A stretch of DNA of 64,000 nucleotides from Paramecium sonneborni. Taxonomy: Eukaryota; Ciliophora; Oligohymenophorea; Peniculida; Parameciidae. Below, one piece after another: positions 11,029 to 22,698 of this stretch. The notes beneath the pieces were generated by a model. It worked only from the letters and a program-made list of their open reading frames with translations, did no database searches and was not told the origin of the DNA. The position numbers and the translations under genes are program-made. Location: the NCBI GenBank assembly GCA_905182985.1, contig CAJJDN010000091.1, forward strand, positions 203,085-267,084. The letters run 5' to 3'. The number at the start of each line of letters is the position of its first letter. The first letter of the stretch is position 1.

Positions 11029-12864
11029 ATGTTTGCAAAATTATTATCTTTGAATTAAAGTACATCATCATCAATAGAAATATAGAAACCTAAATTTACT
11101 ATTGGAAGAGATTAGAAGAATGATAAAGTGTTTTCAGATATAAAGGTAAGTTCTAATCATTTGGCAATAGAATATAAGGATTCCTAATTTACTCTGACAG
11201 ATTATTCAAGTAATGGAACATATATTAATGAAAAAAAAATTGGAAAAGGAAACACAGTGTCGATTATTAATGGAGATCTGATTTATTTATTACCAAATTA
11301 AAAAGTAAAAGACCATGAAGTAATTGGTTTTGAATTTGTTGTGTGTATTAATAATGAATAATAAACTTCTAAATCAATAGTAGAGTCAATAGACCAATAA
11401 AATTCTGATGGAAAAAAAGAAGTAAAAAATGAAAAATTATTGGACACAAAATCAGTTGAAAAAGAAATTGAATCTTAAGTAATTAATGAACCACCTAAGA
11501 AAAAAGAATAATAATCATTTCCTATTACTAAAATAGATGGATTAGAAGATGAATTGTAATGTACAATATGCAATGATTATTTATATGAAGCTGTTGCAGC
11601 AAATCCTTGTAATCATCATTTTTGTGGAGCTTGTTTATCTAATTGGTTTAAAAAATAAACATTTGAATGTCCAATTTGTAGATAAAAACTAACTGGAGTA
11701 ATGATGGCAAGAACCATTAATAATTTAGTTGAAAAATGGTTAAAGATTAATCCTCATGAAAAAAGAACTCAATAACTCTTAAATAAAATGAAGGAAGAAA
11801 ATCTCATTTATAAAAATCCATAGGAATATATTAATTTGAATGTTAAATTCACAAAGAATAAATTAGAAAAATAAAATTTTGCTAATCATAATTCTCAAGA
11901 AGATTAAGAAGAAAATAGTAATTAAGATGAATACAGTGATAAAGAAAGTTCTAATGATGATGAATATCTAAGCAATGATGATAATTTTGATGATAATCAA
12001 CAAAATTAATAAGTTATTATTTAATAATAATAAATTCCTTAATAATTTTAAGCTTTGAATAATGGTTTGTTTGGTTTTAATAATTTCAATCATCATTATG
12101 CTTAAAATAATTTTTATTAACCTTTTGGTTAAAATTAATTTTAATAATAAATACAATAATAATTTATTTAACTAGGAAAATACTGTAAAAGTTGTAATGG
12201 ACATACATGGAAGAATTTTCAATGTCCATAAAACTAACCTCATGTGGGTTGTGGATCTTGTACAAGATTAATGCCAAAATTAGAACCTAGTAATATTTAT
12301 TAATAATTAATCTAGGTGAGGATGACAATTAAATCTTACAAATTTAATGTTGTATATGTAAAGCATACCATTGTACTTTTTATTATGGTGATTGCATCAA
12401 TACTGCACTTTAAAAGTTTATGCTTGTTAAAAATATATAGCATTAAATGGTAGTTCCATATAATTATATTAACAATATTGAATATGGTAGATTGATATAA
12501 CATCTCTAAAGAAGACCTTAAACAATAATCTTTAATTTTATGATGGATAACTACATCAGTAAAGGTTATTTTTATTTCCAATAAAACAAATATACATTCC
12601 CTAATCCAATTTAAGAAATCAATGTTAAAATAACTCCAAATTCTGTAATTATATTATTTCATTATTTTATAGCCTGTATGTTGGCTTTGTCATAGAAAAC
12701 TAATAAATTTTATTATATTTAGATATGTCTAATGTATGAAATATGATGAACCTCTTTTTATGAAAGAGGATTGTGAATATGGAATTAATTGTAGATTATA
12801 ATAGTAAAACATACATCATGCCTAATAATATAATCATTGTTGTGAATAAACAATATTTGACTGA
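11029..12864 (+). CDS. CHFR: CHFR-like FHA-RING-PBZ E3 ubiquitin ligase
   Basis: The product is 593 aa after removal of introns 12290-12315 and 12645-12672. The order matches CHFR. An N-terminal FHA domain includes FTIGRD, SSNHLAIE and DYSSNGTYINE. A C3HC4 RING starts at C178 (CTIC, CNHHFCGACL, CPIC). A long acidic, Asn/Gln-rich linker follows. A Cys-rich region has CKSCNGH, VGCGSC and CCICKAYHC. Residues about 563-588 form a PBZ finger (CEYGINC, then YNHCC). CHFR is a checkpoint ubiquitin ligase; FHA binds phosphothreonine and PBZ binds poly(ADP-ribose). The second intron is needed to bring the PBZ into frame, which supports the model. All key ligands are visible. Confidence 0.95.
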
Positions 12865-13455
12865 AAGATATACTTATACATTATTTCTGAGATTTTTCTA
12901 TATTTTATTATTTTTATTTATTTTAGTATGAATAAACTTAAACTTACGATGTTAACAAGGAGAACATAAGAATTTGAAATTTTAAATGGATTTATAAATA
13001 TTCTTTATATAAGGCAGAGAGATTTCACAAAAAAGAACTAAATTTATTATATTATAAATAAAAATAAATTTAGATCTTTTTTTAATTATTAATGAATAGA
13101 GAGAGAAAATAAGAAAATTTTCTAGTGAAAATTCAAATGAAAAGATTTTTAATAAAACATAAATGATCTCTATAATTAATTTTATTGAAATGATGTTATA
13201 AATTGAAAGTGTTGTCAAGTAATTAGAAAATTTTGTTTATAGGATGTAAAATCTACTAATGAAAATTATTGCATTAATAATAATTGAGAATAAATATAAA
13301 AATAATTAGTTCAGTAATGAAAAAAAGAGTTATCATCAAATAATTTAAGAAGTTTTAAACTGTATATTTAAGTCTTTTTAAAAACTAATTGTAAATGTTT
13401 TAATTGTGAGACATCAAATAAGAATAATATATATACAATAGTTATAATTATGAAA
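12865..13455. other. Gap with unresolved plus-strand frame
   Basis: This AT-rich region follows the CHFR-like gene. A plus-strand frame is open from about 13078 to a TGA near 13462, about 125 codons rich in Ile, Lys, Asn and Glu, with no start context or domain. It overlaps the convergent gene end at 13456. It could be a remnant of a coiled-coil gene or chance, because TGA is rare in such DNA. Confidence 0.45.
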
Positions 13456-13800
13456 TCATGATAGTTTTCTTTAAGTATCAAGAATTTTCTATACTGATAC
13501 AATAGCATCTTATCTAAAGTAGAGATCAACATCAATGAGTTTCTCTGGCAGACTATCTTCTTCTTCATAACTTTAAACATCTTAATCCAAACGAAAGGAT
13601 TGAATTCTTTTTCGTTAAGCTAATTTTTAATTGACATTTGGAGAATTAAACAGAGATGACATTTTTATACTTTTTTTCTGGGTTGTATTGGTTGAGCTTA
13701 TACGTTATTAAGTTTCGAAAATAGGTTGAGGATCATAATCAGAATTGAAAATACTTTCTAAACTATCAAAATAGTCTGACTCAAATTATCTAACTTTCAT
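13456..13800 (-). CDS. Small hypothetical protein
   Basis: One frame of 114 aa starts MKVRQFESDYFDSL and ends in TQRKLS. Composition is balanced, with acidic N- and C-terminal parts and a basic Ser/Gln-rich middle (QRKRIQSFRLDQD). No domain, signal peptide or membrane helix is seen. Base use is clearly different from the flanking AT-rich DNA, which is the main reason to accept it. Confidence 0.65.
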
Positions 13801-14165
13801 TTTATTTCTGTATTTGTTAACTTAAATCTATATAGATCTGACTTATTGAGTAGTAGGCTCTATTCTAAGTGAGACTAAAATTAAGACTCTTGTATTTTAT
13901 TAATCATTATAACTAATATTGATCAAATTATTTGGAAATATCAAAAAAGAATAGAATAAGGGTAATAAAAGGTTTTTGTATTCAATCTTAATATTTTAAC
14001 AAATCAAACTTTGATATAATATTATTATCTTAGACAAGATCTTAAATCCTTTAATTTTATATAATAAAGGATCACTATTAACATTCGAGATTTAAGTAGG
14101 ATAGTAAGAGAGATAAGAGAATAATAATTAATAAATTAGAATTGTATTAAAAATTCAATTGAATA
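13801..14165. other. Divergent intergenic region
   Basis: About 365 bp lie between two divergent starts (13800 minus and 14166 plus) and should hold both promoters. No specific element is recognised. Confidence 0.5.
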
Positions 14166-15802
14166 ATGGAATAAAGATAATTTACTATATGTTAAGACAC
14201 TTAGAATTAAGAGAAATATATTTGTCTCAATAAAGAATGCTATTCATCAAAGAAGAAATAATTGCATTGTCATGAATGTTTGGTGAAATTACATAAGACA
14301 GATAAAAATAGTATTAAACATTATGAGGAATTTGTTACTTTAGATTCTATAGTAAATGATTTGATTAGAAGGAATAATAAGAAATTAGAATTATATAATC
14401 AAATGATTATTGATGCACATCAATTTAAAAAAGACAAATTCAAAGAATTGTGTACACAAAGTAAAAGTTGATAAAATTAAATTAGAATCATTTTCTAGTA
14501 AGAGTTCAGAGTTTCAAAACTAAATATTTAAGAAGATTGAATTATTTGTTGAAGAAATACCAAAATAATTGAATGCATAAGTTTCATTGATAAGACAAGG
14601 ATTGTATTTTTAAAAGGAAAAGCTACAATTTCAAATTGAGCAATACTTATCAACAGATATAAAATTTGAAAATAGCTTGAAATTAATATTAGAAGAGATA
14701 AAAAAGAATATTGAAACATATATAGCTTCAATTGAATTACAAGATTGTTAAATAATTAAGTAAAATGTGTTAGTGAATACAGGAAGAAAACCATCCAATA
14801 ATTGTAGAAAAAAATAGCTGATTTAGAAGGAGTAAAGACAATGCCTCAAACAGATTGTGTGCCAAAAACAACAACATTAATTATAATCATTCCATTGATG
14901 TATTTAATATATACAGTTATTGAACTTGATAAATAAGTTTTAAAGTAAGAATAGTATTTAAATATAGACTTTAAATGAAATTAGACTAACAATTATTAAA
15001 TATCTTTGAGTCATAAAAATTATTGGTATCTGAAATTGAATAATTATAGAAATAATAATAAAATTAAATTGATATATTGATTAAATAATCAAATGAAATT
15101 CTTGAAAATAATAATATTATGAAGGATATTTTAATAAATAATGATTCCAAACTAACTTTAAAAGTGCTCTAAATATCTAAGAAAACAGATGAAGAATTTA
15201 ATAAAACTAATAATATTTTAAAAGAGTTAAGTTTAAAGAAATCAATAATATAAAATTTAGAAGTTAAAACAATTTAAAGTATTATATAATTTAGTGAGAA
15301 TTCAGAAATTCTGACAACCGATTATATTATTAATAAATTAATAAATGGATAGTAATTGAATTTTACTAAAGCAGAATTAATATATAAGAGTTAAAGAGAT
15401 GGACTGTCAATAGAAGCCTTTTGGTAGAATATGCATAAATATGGATCTACGTTACTAATAGCTAAATTTCATAACTCAGAAATAGTTGGAGCATATACTT
15501 AACCATCTTATGTTCCATCACTTTTTGGTGATTATATGGTAGATAGTACAAATAAATCATTCTTATTTTCATATAAGAAGAATTAAATTTATAAAGTTAA
15601 AGAAAATAGATATACTTTATATTCTAAATATATGACAGGACCATAATTTGGTTAAGGTCCAGATCTTAATTTATAGGGATATTAATTTGATCAATGTTCA
15701 AGTAATATTGGATATACATATGAATATGTTAAAGAAAAAGGGGATTCTATTATTGATGGTACTTCAAAGATAATAGAAATGGAAGTATTTTTATTGAGTT
15801 GA
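14166..15802 (+). CDS. B-box, coiled-coil and TLDc domain protein (frame uncertain at one point)
   Basis: The N-terminus carries a B-box-like zinc site (YICLNKEC, HCHECLVKLHK). A long coiled coil and a possible hydrophobic segment follow. A C-terminal TLDc domain (AELIYKSQRDGLSIEAF through SKIIEMEVFLLS) occupies about the last 150 residues. Introns 14461-14485 and 14945-14967 are clear. A further shift is needed near 14750-14810. The only GT-AG candidate that restores the frame is 14773-14807 (35 nt), but it removes codons that look real, so a genuine frameshift or sequence error is also possible. Ciliates have many B-box/TLDc genes of unknown role; TLDc is linked to oxidative-stress resistance and V-ATPase binding in animals. 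Confidence 0.8.
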
Positions 15803-15879
15803 TTCAAATTCATTTTGTTTATTCATATATGTCTAAATTATATTAAGTATGATATTATTAATTTACACACTTATTAATA

Positions 15880-16361
15880 TCATTTCTTTGATCCTAACTA
15901 AATTAATGCAACACATAATTCTGTTATTTCTTCTTTATGTTATGATGAATCATATTACGGCACTTTTAAACAATTAAAAGGATAGTATACTCTAGAAAAA
16001 TTAGAAAAATTCTGTTTCGAAGGTATTCTTGAATTTATGCCAAATCTACAATTATTTTCAATTGTACAACCACTTTCAATTATACCTAATTTATCAAAAC
16101 AGATGTACATCTCATCTCAAATACATTACAATCTCCAATATTTGTATTTTCAACCTTACAACCAATCTCAAATACATTATAAGAACCTATAATCATTCTC
16201 TTAAAATGATTATTTCTAATTAAACATCCCTCTTCAATTATTGTATAATCTCCTATTATTATTTCACCAATCTCTGATATTATTTAAACTCCTAATGCAA
16301 TGCAGCATCCCTTACCAACTTTTACATTATCTTTATTGATTTAACTTAATATAAGAGACAT
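15880..16361 (-). CDS. DCTN6: Dynactin subunit 6 (p27) homologue
   Basis: The product is 152 aa after removal of intron 16086-16108 (23 nt). The sequence has the hexapeptide pattern of a left-handed beta-helix: IGEIIIGDYTIIEEGCLI, then MIIGSYNVFEIGCKVENTNI, then SGCTIENNCRFGINSRIP. The MIIGSYNVFEIGC segment and the order of turns match dynactin p27, part of the pointed-end complex that links dynein to cargo. It is somewhat shorter than the animal protein (about 190 aa), mainly at the C-terminus. It starts 20 bp from the divergent HAS1-like pseudogene. Confidence 0.88.
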
Positions 16362-16381
16362 TTTTATTATAATTTTAATTT

Positions 16382-17080
16382 ATGAATTACATTTTAGTTG
16401 AATAAGATGAAAGACTTTAACTATTGATAAGTATTGTTAAGAGAATTAAATCTAATACTGTTGTAGTTTTCTCTGAAAATTAAATTAATGTAATGCTATT
16501 TTCACAATTTAGTTTTTGTAAGAGCTATTTATCTTAATGGGAATTAAAACGAATTTTAGAACATAATAGTAACCAGCCAATTAAACTTTGCAAATTTATT
16601 ATGATCCCCCTTTAACAGAAGTTAAAAATGGTTTAATATTTGTATTGCCTGAAGAGAAGATACCTAATTGTTCTGAAAGCAAATTAGAAAAAAATAAATT
16701 AGAATAATTTGCTACTCAACAAGTTATAAAACTAGTTTCCACCAATTACAATCTTAATTGTCTAGCTGATAAGGCATACAAAGATTTTGTCTAAGTATTA
16801 AATTATATTAATATATATATAGACATATTAACACAAATTAGATTAGAGTAATTATGATGTTTTAAAACTAAATCCTATGAGATTATGTAAATCTTTTGGA
16901 TTTGAAATCACTCCTAAATTGAATAGTATTATTATTATTTATAAATATATTATAGATTTTAGATTAAAATCAAGCAAAGAATATCCATAGAAATAGATTA
17001 AAACTAATTAAATAAAATCTAAATAAATAAAAAAGAAAAAGAAACTTGTTAATTTAAAATAAAAGTAATATAAAAGTTGA
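16382..17080 (+). pseudogene. HAS1/DDX18-like DEAD-box helicase pseudogene
   Basis: Only pieces of the helicase C-terminal half remain. EQDERLQLLISIVKRI and VVVFSENQINV correspond to the start of helicase domain 2. YYDPP is the expected motif, but the following YIHRxGRTxR block is deleted and joined directly to a GLIFVLPEEK segment. Then comes the HAS1-specific tail: a TNYNLNCLADKAYKDF segment, a plausible 34-nt intron at about 16791-16824, and a segment reading LNPMRLCKSFGFEITPKL. The frame changes near 16590. Domain 1 with the ATP-binding motifs is absent. Intact HAS1 works in 60S ribosome assembly; this copy cannot. Confidence 0.85.
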
Positions 17081-17135
17081 TTATTTTCATGTATATTATA
17101 GTAATTATTATAAAATAATGTTTGTAATTTGATTA

Positions 17136-18604
17136 TCATTATGGTCCATTACTAATAGATCTTTTAACAGCTGTTATAGGTCTAAATTATTATAATTTAG
17201 AAGGACTAGTGAATAAATTTGGTTTTGCAGATTATAATCTACTAGCAGCTGATTATAATCTACTTGCAGCACTAAATAATCGAGATCCTTTAACAAAAGT
17301 AGTTGTTGTTGGATATGATTCTACATCTGAAACAAATCTTTAATAAATAGTTTCATTAAATTAACTGATAATTTTAAGTGATTTTTTATGAGTAAAATGA
17401 TTCTTTGGTAAATATCTTTCTAATTGTAATCCTTTCATAATAGGTAAATCATGATTAGTTTATTTAGCTTAAATCAAGACTTTTCTCAACAAATGATTCT
17501 ATTTAAAATTTAATTTGATTTGATGATTAAATTATTTGTATGATTCTAATAGTTTATCTTCTTTAGTTTCTTTTTAATCATCTTCAAGATTTTAAGAATT
17601 TTTCTTTGCATACTTTAACAATTTAGAAGCAGATAAATAATTATGATATGTTTTTGGTATATCATGTTTAAATTCTGAATAATCAATAGGAATAATAATT
17701 TCTTTTTTACATTTCTATTTTCTTTCCTTCCAAAATTATGCCTTAATGTGATAGTTCTAACAAAAGATTTCATACAAACAACTTGAATTTAAAAGAATCT
17801 TCAATTGTTGATATCCTATTTTATAATAAGAAATATGTTAAGTAACAACTGCTTTGTGTAATCTAAATTCATTTGTTTCAACTAATTCCATTTCTCCAAA
17901 AACACATTTAGTTCCCAATAACTATAATTCAATATCATCTTATATCAATTTGATTTCTCCTTATACTATAAGATAGAATGAATCAGCTATTTATTTTTCT
18001 TAATATAGAACTGTGTTATTAGGAGCTGAATCTTATTTAAATTAATCTAATTGATTTTTTAATCTTTGAATGCTTATTTTATTAAATACAGAATATTGTT
18101 AAATCAAATGTAATTTTTAAGCTAACAGATTTTCATGATATTCTCTAATAAGTTCATTGTACCCTTCATTACTTAATACAAGAACCCAAGTATCTCTTAT
18201 AACTGTTCCAATTTCATTAAGCGTATCTGTCTAAACAAATGTTCGTTAACCAATTTAAATTTCTCCACTTAACATAATCTGAAATTAAGAATCACATTAA
18301 CTATTTGCAGGCAAGAATTTTAGTGATAATTGATGAATGATCTTTTCAACTAATCTCATAGACATTCCTTCAGTTATTTCTTTAAGATATGGTATTTATT
18401 ATAAGAATTTCTTCAAATACTCTACATCTGAATAGTGTTTATGAGGTCTTTCTAAAAGAGATCGAAAATACTGCTATATGGGTGTTGAAATACATCAAAA
18501 TTCTATAATATCGAGTAATTCGTGGATTCTAATTTTCGTTTCATTTAACGATCTAATTCCAATGCTCCCAACATCTTTACTTTCTACTTAATGGTTTTCT
18601 TCAT
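17136..18604 (-). CDS. Cyclic-nucleotide-binding-domain protein
   Basis: The product is 482 aa with one 20-nt intron (18474-18493). Two cyclic-nucleotide-binding-type folds are suggested. The first is around residues 110-180 (IMLSGEIQIGQR). The second is around 215-320, where SFYLIVQGEIKL and VFGEMELVETNEFR match the phosphate-binding cassette region, although the usual RxA is not evident. No membrane or kinase segment is present, so this is a soluble CNBD protein like others abundant in Paramecium. The tail is basic and Ser-rich and contains a tandem SAASRLQ duplication (21 bp at about 17227-17267). Ligand binding is inference. Confidence 0.85.
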
Positions 18605-18621
18605 TATTTTTTTTATTTACA

Positions 18622-19578
18622 ATGAATAATTATGATAAATCAGCAAAATAAAGAATAGCAATTGATATTCTTAAATAATATTATTCAGAATCATCAACCT
18701 AATTCAATAGAGAATTAGATTCGATGCAATTGAGATTGGATTAATCAGAAAGAGAAAAATAAGAAGCGATGAAACAATTTCATTTATTAAGTCGAAACTT
18801 AAATTACAATAATGAGAGTCTAGATTATCATATAACTTAACAAAATAATAGATTGTTTAAAACTGCTAAATATGCATTAAATGGATATGAAACTTAATCA
18901 TTAAATTAAGAATCACAATATTTATAAGAATTACCTTATATATCAACAAATGTGGCAAAGCCTAAAAAAGAACCAAGTGTTTAAACAGTTATAATAAAAG
19001 GTTCAAAAGTAATGGATGAACAATCTAAAATCTTTTTCTAGGAAGAAAATAATATTCACTCATAGAGTATTATAAATATAATGAATGATCTAAGTTTTCA
19101 TAGAAGAGTATAAACAACTTAAGATAGGCCTGCTCAAGTTGTAGAAATAGTAAAATCTAAACCTTATAAAACTGAAGGTCAATCAGCTTCTGTTTCATTT
19201 ACAAAAGAGATCTAAAAAAATGAACCTTTATTATTGGAGTAATAATATGAACGAATTAATCATATTGAATTTAATCAGAAAGAATAAATAAATAAAGATG
19301 AAAAGATCGATATCAAAATTGATGATTTATTACAAGAAATTTAAGATTTGGTTGGTAATGGCTCTAAAAATCTAGAATAGACATTAATATCATAAAAATT
19401 GAAAAACTAAACAGAGAGAAATAATATATAATTAGTTCTAGATAAAGGAGAGAATTTTAAACCAGTTTCATTATTAAATACTTAAATAATTTTAAAAGAA
19501 TCTAAATTATTAGATAGTAGAGTAAAAGAAGAAAATTTAAACAATTTAGATAAATTGATATTAGATTTGTGTATTTGA
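18622..19578 (+). CDS. Hypothetical Gln/Glu-rich coiled-coil protein
   Basis: One exon of 318 aa lies in a divergent pair with the CNBD gene, starts 17 bp apart. The N-terminal 60 residues (KQRIAIDILKQYYSE, then LDQSEREKQEAMKQF) look like a coiled coil. The rest is Asn/Gln/Glu/Ser-rich with short helices (KIDDLLQEIQDLV). No domain is recognised. TAA and TAG glutamine codons are frequent and evenly spread, supporting real coding. Confidence 0.82.
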
Positions 19579-19734
19579 TTTTTAATAATAATATTATAAA
19601 AATTTTATAAGTAATTAATATTTTTAAATAGCATAAATCTATTATTAAAGAGATATCTTAATAATAAAAACAAAATAATGGCTTAAATTAGCGCAATTTT
19701 GGATCATTTAAATAATTCAATAATGTTGAATCAG

Positions 19735-20530
19735 GTAAATCCATTAATCCAAAGTATCCTTAAAATCATCCAAAATTAGTAGAAGAATTAAAGAAACTTA
19801 CTAAATCAGATCCATTGGCACTTTGTATAACAGAAGATACAGAGAGTAGCATGTGATAGCAGGATGTGGTAAATTACATGTTAAAATATGTTTAAATAAT
19901 ATAGAGAAAGATTTTGCAAATATTGAAATAATAAAATCTAATCCTATAGTATCTTATAAAGAGATAGTTTCAGGTACATAAAAAATAGCTTGTATGTGTA
20001 AATCATCAAATAATCTTAATAGAATTTATGCATAAGCTGAGCAACTTCATGAAGGTCTTCAAAGTACAATAGAAAAAGGAGATGTAGAAGCAAAAGATGA
20101 AATCAAAAGAAGAGATAAATTATTATAAGAAAAATATGAATAGGATGAGGATGATGCCCTGAAAATATAGTCCAAATATATTGATGTAAAAAACACAGAT
20201 CATACCTATTGACTCAACTGATCGTGTATATAATTGTTTAAATACAATAGGAGGAGTAATTATTGAAGATAAGCAAATTGCAGAAACATCATTTTCATTA
20301 ATCAAATCATATTTACTAGTTGCTGAATCTTTTAGATTTACAGCTCATTTAAGAGGTTTAACTCAAGGATAAGCCTTTCCTTCATGTTTATTTGATCATT
20401 GGGCTGTTCTAAATGACCATCCTTTAGAATCTGGTTCAAAAATTAAAGAATTAATTCTCTCAATATTAGAAGGAGAAAAAGTATTAAACTTTAATAACCA
20501 GATCTCAACGATTATTTAGATTAATTGTAA
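19735..20530 (+). pseudogene. Elongation factor 2 pseudogene (C-terminal half, internal deletion)
   Basis: The sequence encodes EF-2-like HPKLVEELKKLTKSDPL, then after a frame change near 19847 HVIAGCGKLHVKICLNN, SNPIVSYKEIVSG and EKGDVEAKDEIKRRDKLLQ. A large block, including the diphthamide-loop region, is missing near 20190-20215. The sequence resumes with the EF-2 C-terminus (AESFRFTAHLRGLTQGQAFP, then CLFDHWAVLN), and a last frame change is needed to read PDLNDYLDQL. Domains I and II with GTPase motifs are absent. This is a dead, partly deleted copy. Confidence 0.92.
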
Positions 20531-21603
20531 AAATTATTAAATATTTACAACTTTATTATTAATTTTATTCAATTCATTCAATTTATTATTCTTATTAAAA
20601 CACAAATTATTTTTATATCATCATCAAATTAGTAATTTATGTTTAAAAATTAGAATTTTAATCATATAAAAGAATTTCAAACTCTAGAAAATCATCAAAT
20701 AAAACTATAATATTTATGAATTATAATTTATATTTATCCGCCAAATTCATGTAGTTTAATAAGCCAATAATATATATGAATGATACAAATTAAATAATTT
20801 TTATCTTTTTAACAATCATAAAATTTGGATATCTCTGATATACTAACAATTGTATTTCAGAATTAATTTAAAAAAAAAGAATTGAATATCTATCCAAATT
20901 AATAAATAAAGTTTTTTTGAAGCAATTTTTTTAAGATTACTAGATTTAAAATAAATCCAGTCTAATACTAATGCAAATAATCTTTCTTTAAAATTTCTCA
21001 AAATCATTTAAAAATTAAAAAAGTATGAAAAAATATTTATTTATAATAATATTATTTAATAATACATAAATTATATATTATTATATAGTAATTAATATTT
21101 TTAATTATTTTAGTTAATTAAAATTCATATTAGAAATAATTATCTGAATAATTCAAAACTTTACTCATAAATCTTTAAATAATAAGATGCTACTAATCAT
21201 TTCAATGATTTTCTTATTAAAACCTTCTTGTATATTTAAATAAATTTATCAAGCTTCCTCATTATTTATCAGATAGACTTCATTATAATAATAATATTTT
21301 TTAATATTACATATTATATATTCTCAATAAAACTTTTGTATTTCACATATAGAATATTAAAATAAGTAGCATTTCAGATAATAATTAGATTTTAATATTC
21401 TAATAGGAATATAATTACCACAATCATATAGAAATTTAAAGAATATTATCTAAAAATTAATTCTATTGACCAAAGTCTTGCTTTTTTTTCAATATAATTA
21501 ATTGTATAAACCATGAATCTAATAATAATATTAAATTTAATATTCTTTGTTAATTAAAATCATAGATAAAGGAAATTTTATATAAATATTTAAAAAGATT
21601 AAA
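20531..21603. other. Gene-poor AT-rich region
   Basis: Just over 1 kb of A/T-dominated sequence lies between the EF-2 pseudogene and a minus-strand gene end. I see no domain, no RNA gene and no repeat array. Confidence 0.6.
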
Positions 21604-22284
21604 TCATTTTTTTGTATTAAACCATACTTTATTGAATCTGAAATATGGTTCTAGTTCAACTTTATTTTCTTCTAAGAAGATATTCCCCCAAAGGATATTT
21701 CCATAGAACATTTAAGATATTTATTAAAGTAATTAACTATTCTTTATTGAATTTTCTAAGGTTTGTTTGCAAGCCTTTTCTGGTTTAGTACTTAAAAACT
21801 TCTTAATCTCTGGATTCAGTAAGACATTAGTATCAAAGTTTGTGACTAAATTAGATAAAAATAATATACTTATAAAATGTTTCAAGGCTCTAGTGAAATT
21901 TTTAGGGATATTTTTACTTTCTCCTGGAAGCATATAAACTCCCTTCTTTTATATTTATTAATCACTTATTTCTTCCTAATTTTTAACTTTCTTTTATTTT
22001 ATTTTTCCTATTGAATGAGTAATTGGTAAAGCGTCTTCTCTTTTTTAATATTTTAGGTTTTCAAGTTTTTCGGTTTCTTTATTCTCTTCATTCTATTCAT
22101 TCTATTCCCCAGCTTACTTTTATTCCTTACCAATGTTAGGAGGATTCCAAGCTTCAAACTGATAGGGAATTCCCATAGAATCCTCTTATTCACTCACGTG
22201 TGAAATAGAGCAAGAATCAAAAACAAATAAATTGCTTTATTTCTTGAATTCTTATTCATAATCTCCATCATTTTTTGAAAACAT
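21604..22284 (-). CDS. Hypothetical protein
   Basis: One exon of 226 aa. The first 70 residues are acidic and Asn/Glu/Gln-rich (GEQNEQNEENKETEKLEN). A basic stretch follows. A better-structured C-terminal 110 residues contain a hydrophobic helix (FTRALKHFISILFLSNLV) and aromatic-rich ends (FYGNILWGNIFLEE). The helix may sit in or on a membrane. The family is not recognised. Coding is supported by composition and by even TAA/TAG use as Gln. Confidence 0.78.
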
Positions 22285-22698
22285 TTTTTATTGTTATTTA
22301 TATTAATAATAAAAAAAGAATTTTTTTTTAGCTTTTATTATTTAAATTACCCAATAAATATAATATTTAGTTCGTCATTTCATTTAATATAATATAAATG
22401 AAATAATCAAATTAATAAGAATTTAAAGTAATCATAGATAAATCCTAGAATTTTAACGAAATCTCAATCTCTTGATACTTAGCTTAATAATTATATTATT
22501 AATCATTGAAGATCATTCTTTTCTAAATTATTTAGGATACATGTTATTTTAAGAATTGATTACTTTTTAGGCTCAAATTAAATGAGTAATTAAACCATTA
22601 TTTTAACTATTTCATTTAATTTTGAAACAATCAATTATTAATATATGTTATTGATAAAGGATGATAAGTTTATTATGGAAATATGTTATAGAGGTTTT

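Noticed and set aside
12982..13218. Minus-strand Ile/Phe-rich ORF of 78 codons
   Set aside because: No domain, noise composition, and long TGA-free frames are frequent by chance in this AT-rich gap.
17100..17395. Plus-strand reading with repeated DYNLLAA
   Set aside because: It first looked like a gene fragment, but the minus strand continues the CNBD protein without interruption to TGA at 17136 and explains the duplication as SAASRLQ.
18440..18500. In-frame TGA in the CNBD gene taken as a nonsense mutation or selenocysteine
   Set aside because: A 20-nt GT-AG intron at 18474-18493 switches from another open frame and restores one 482-aa ORF.
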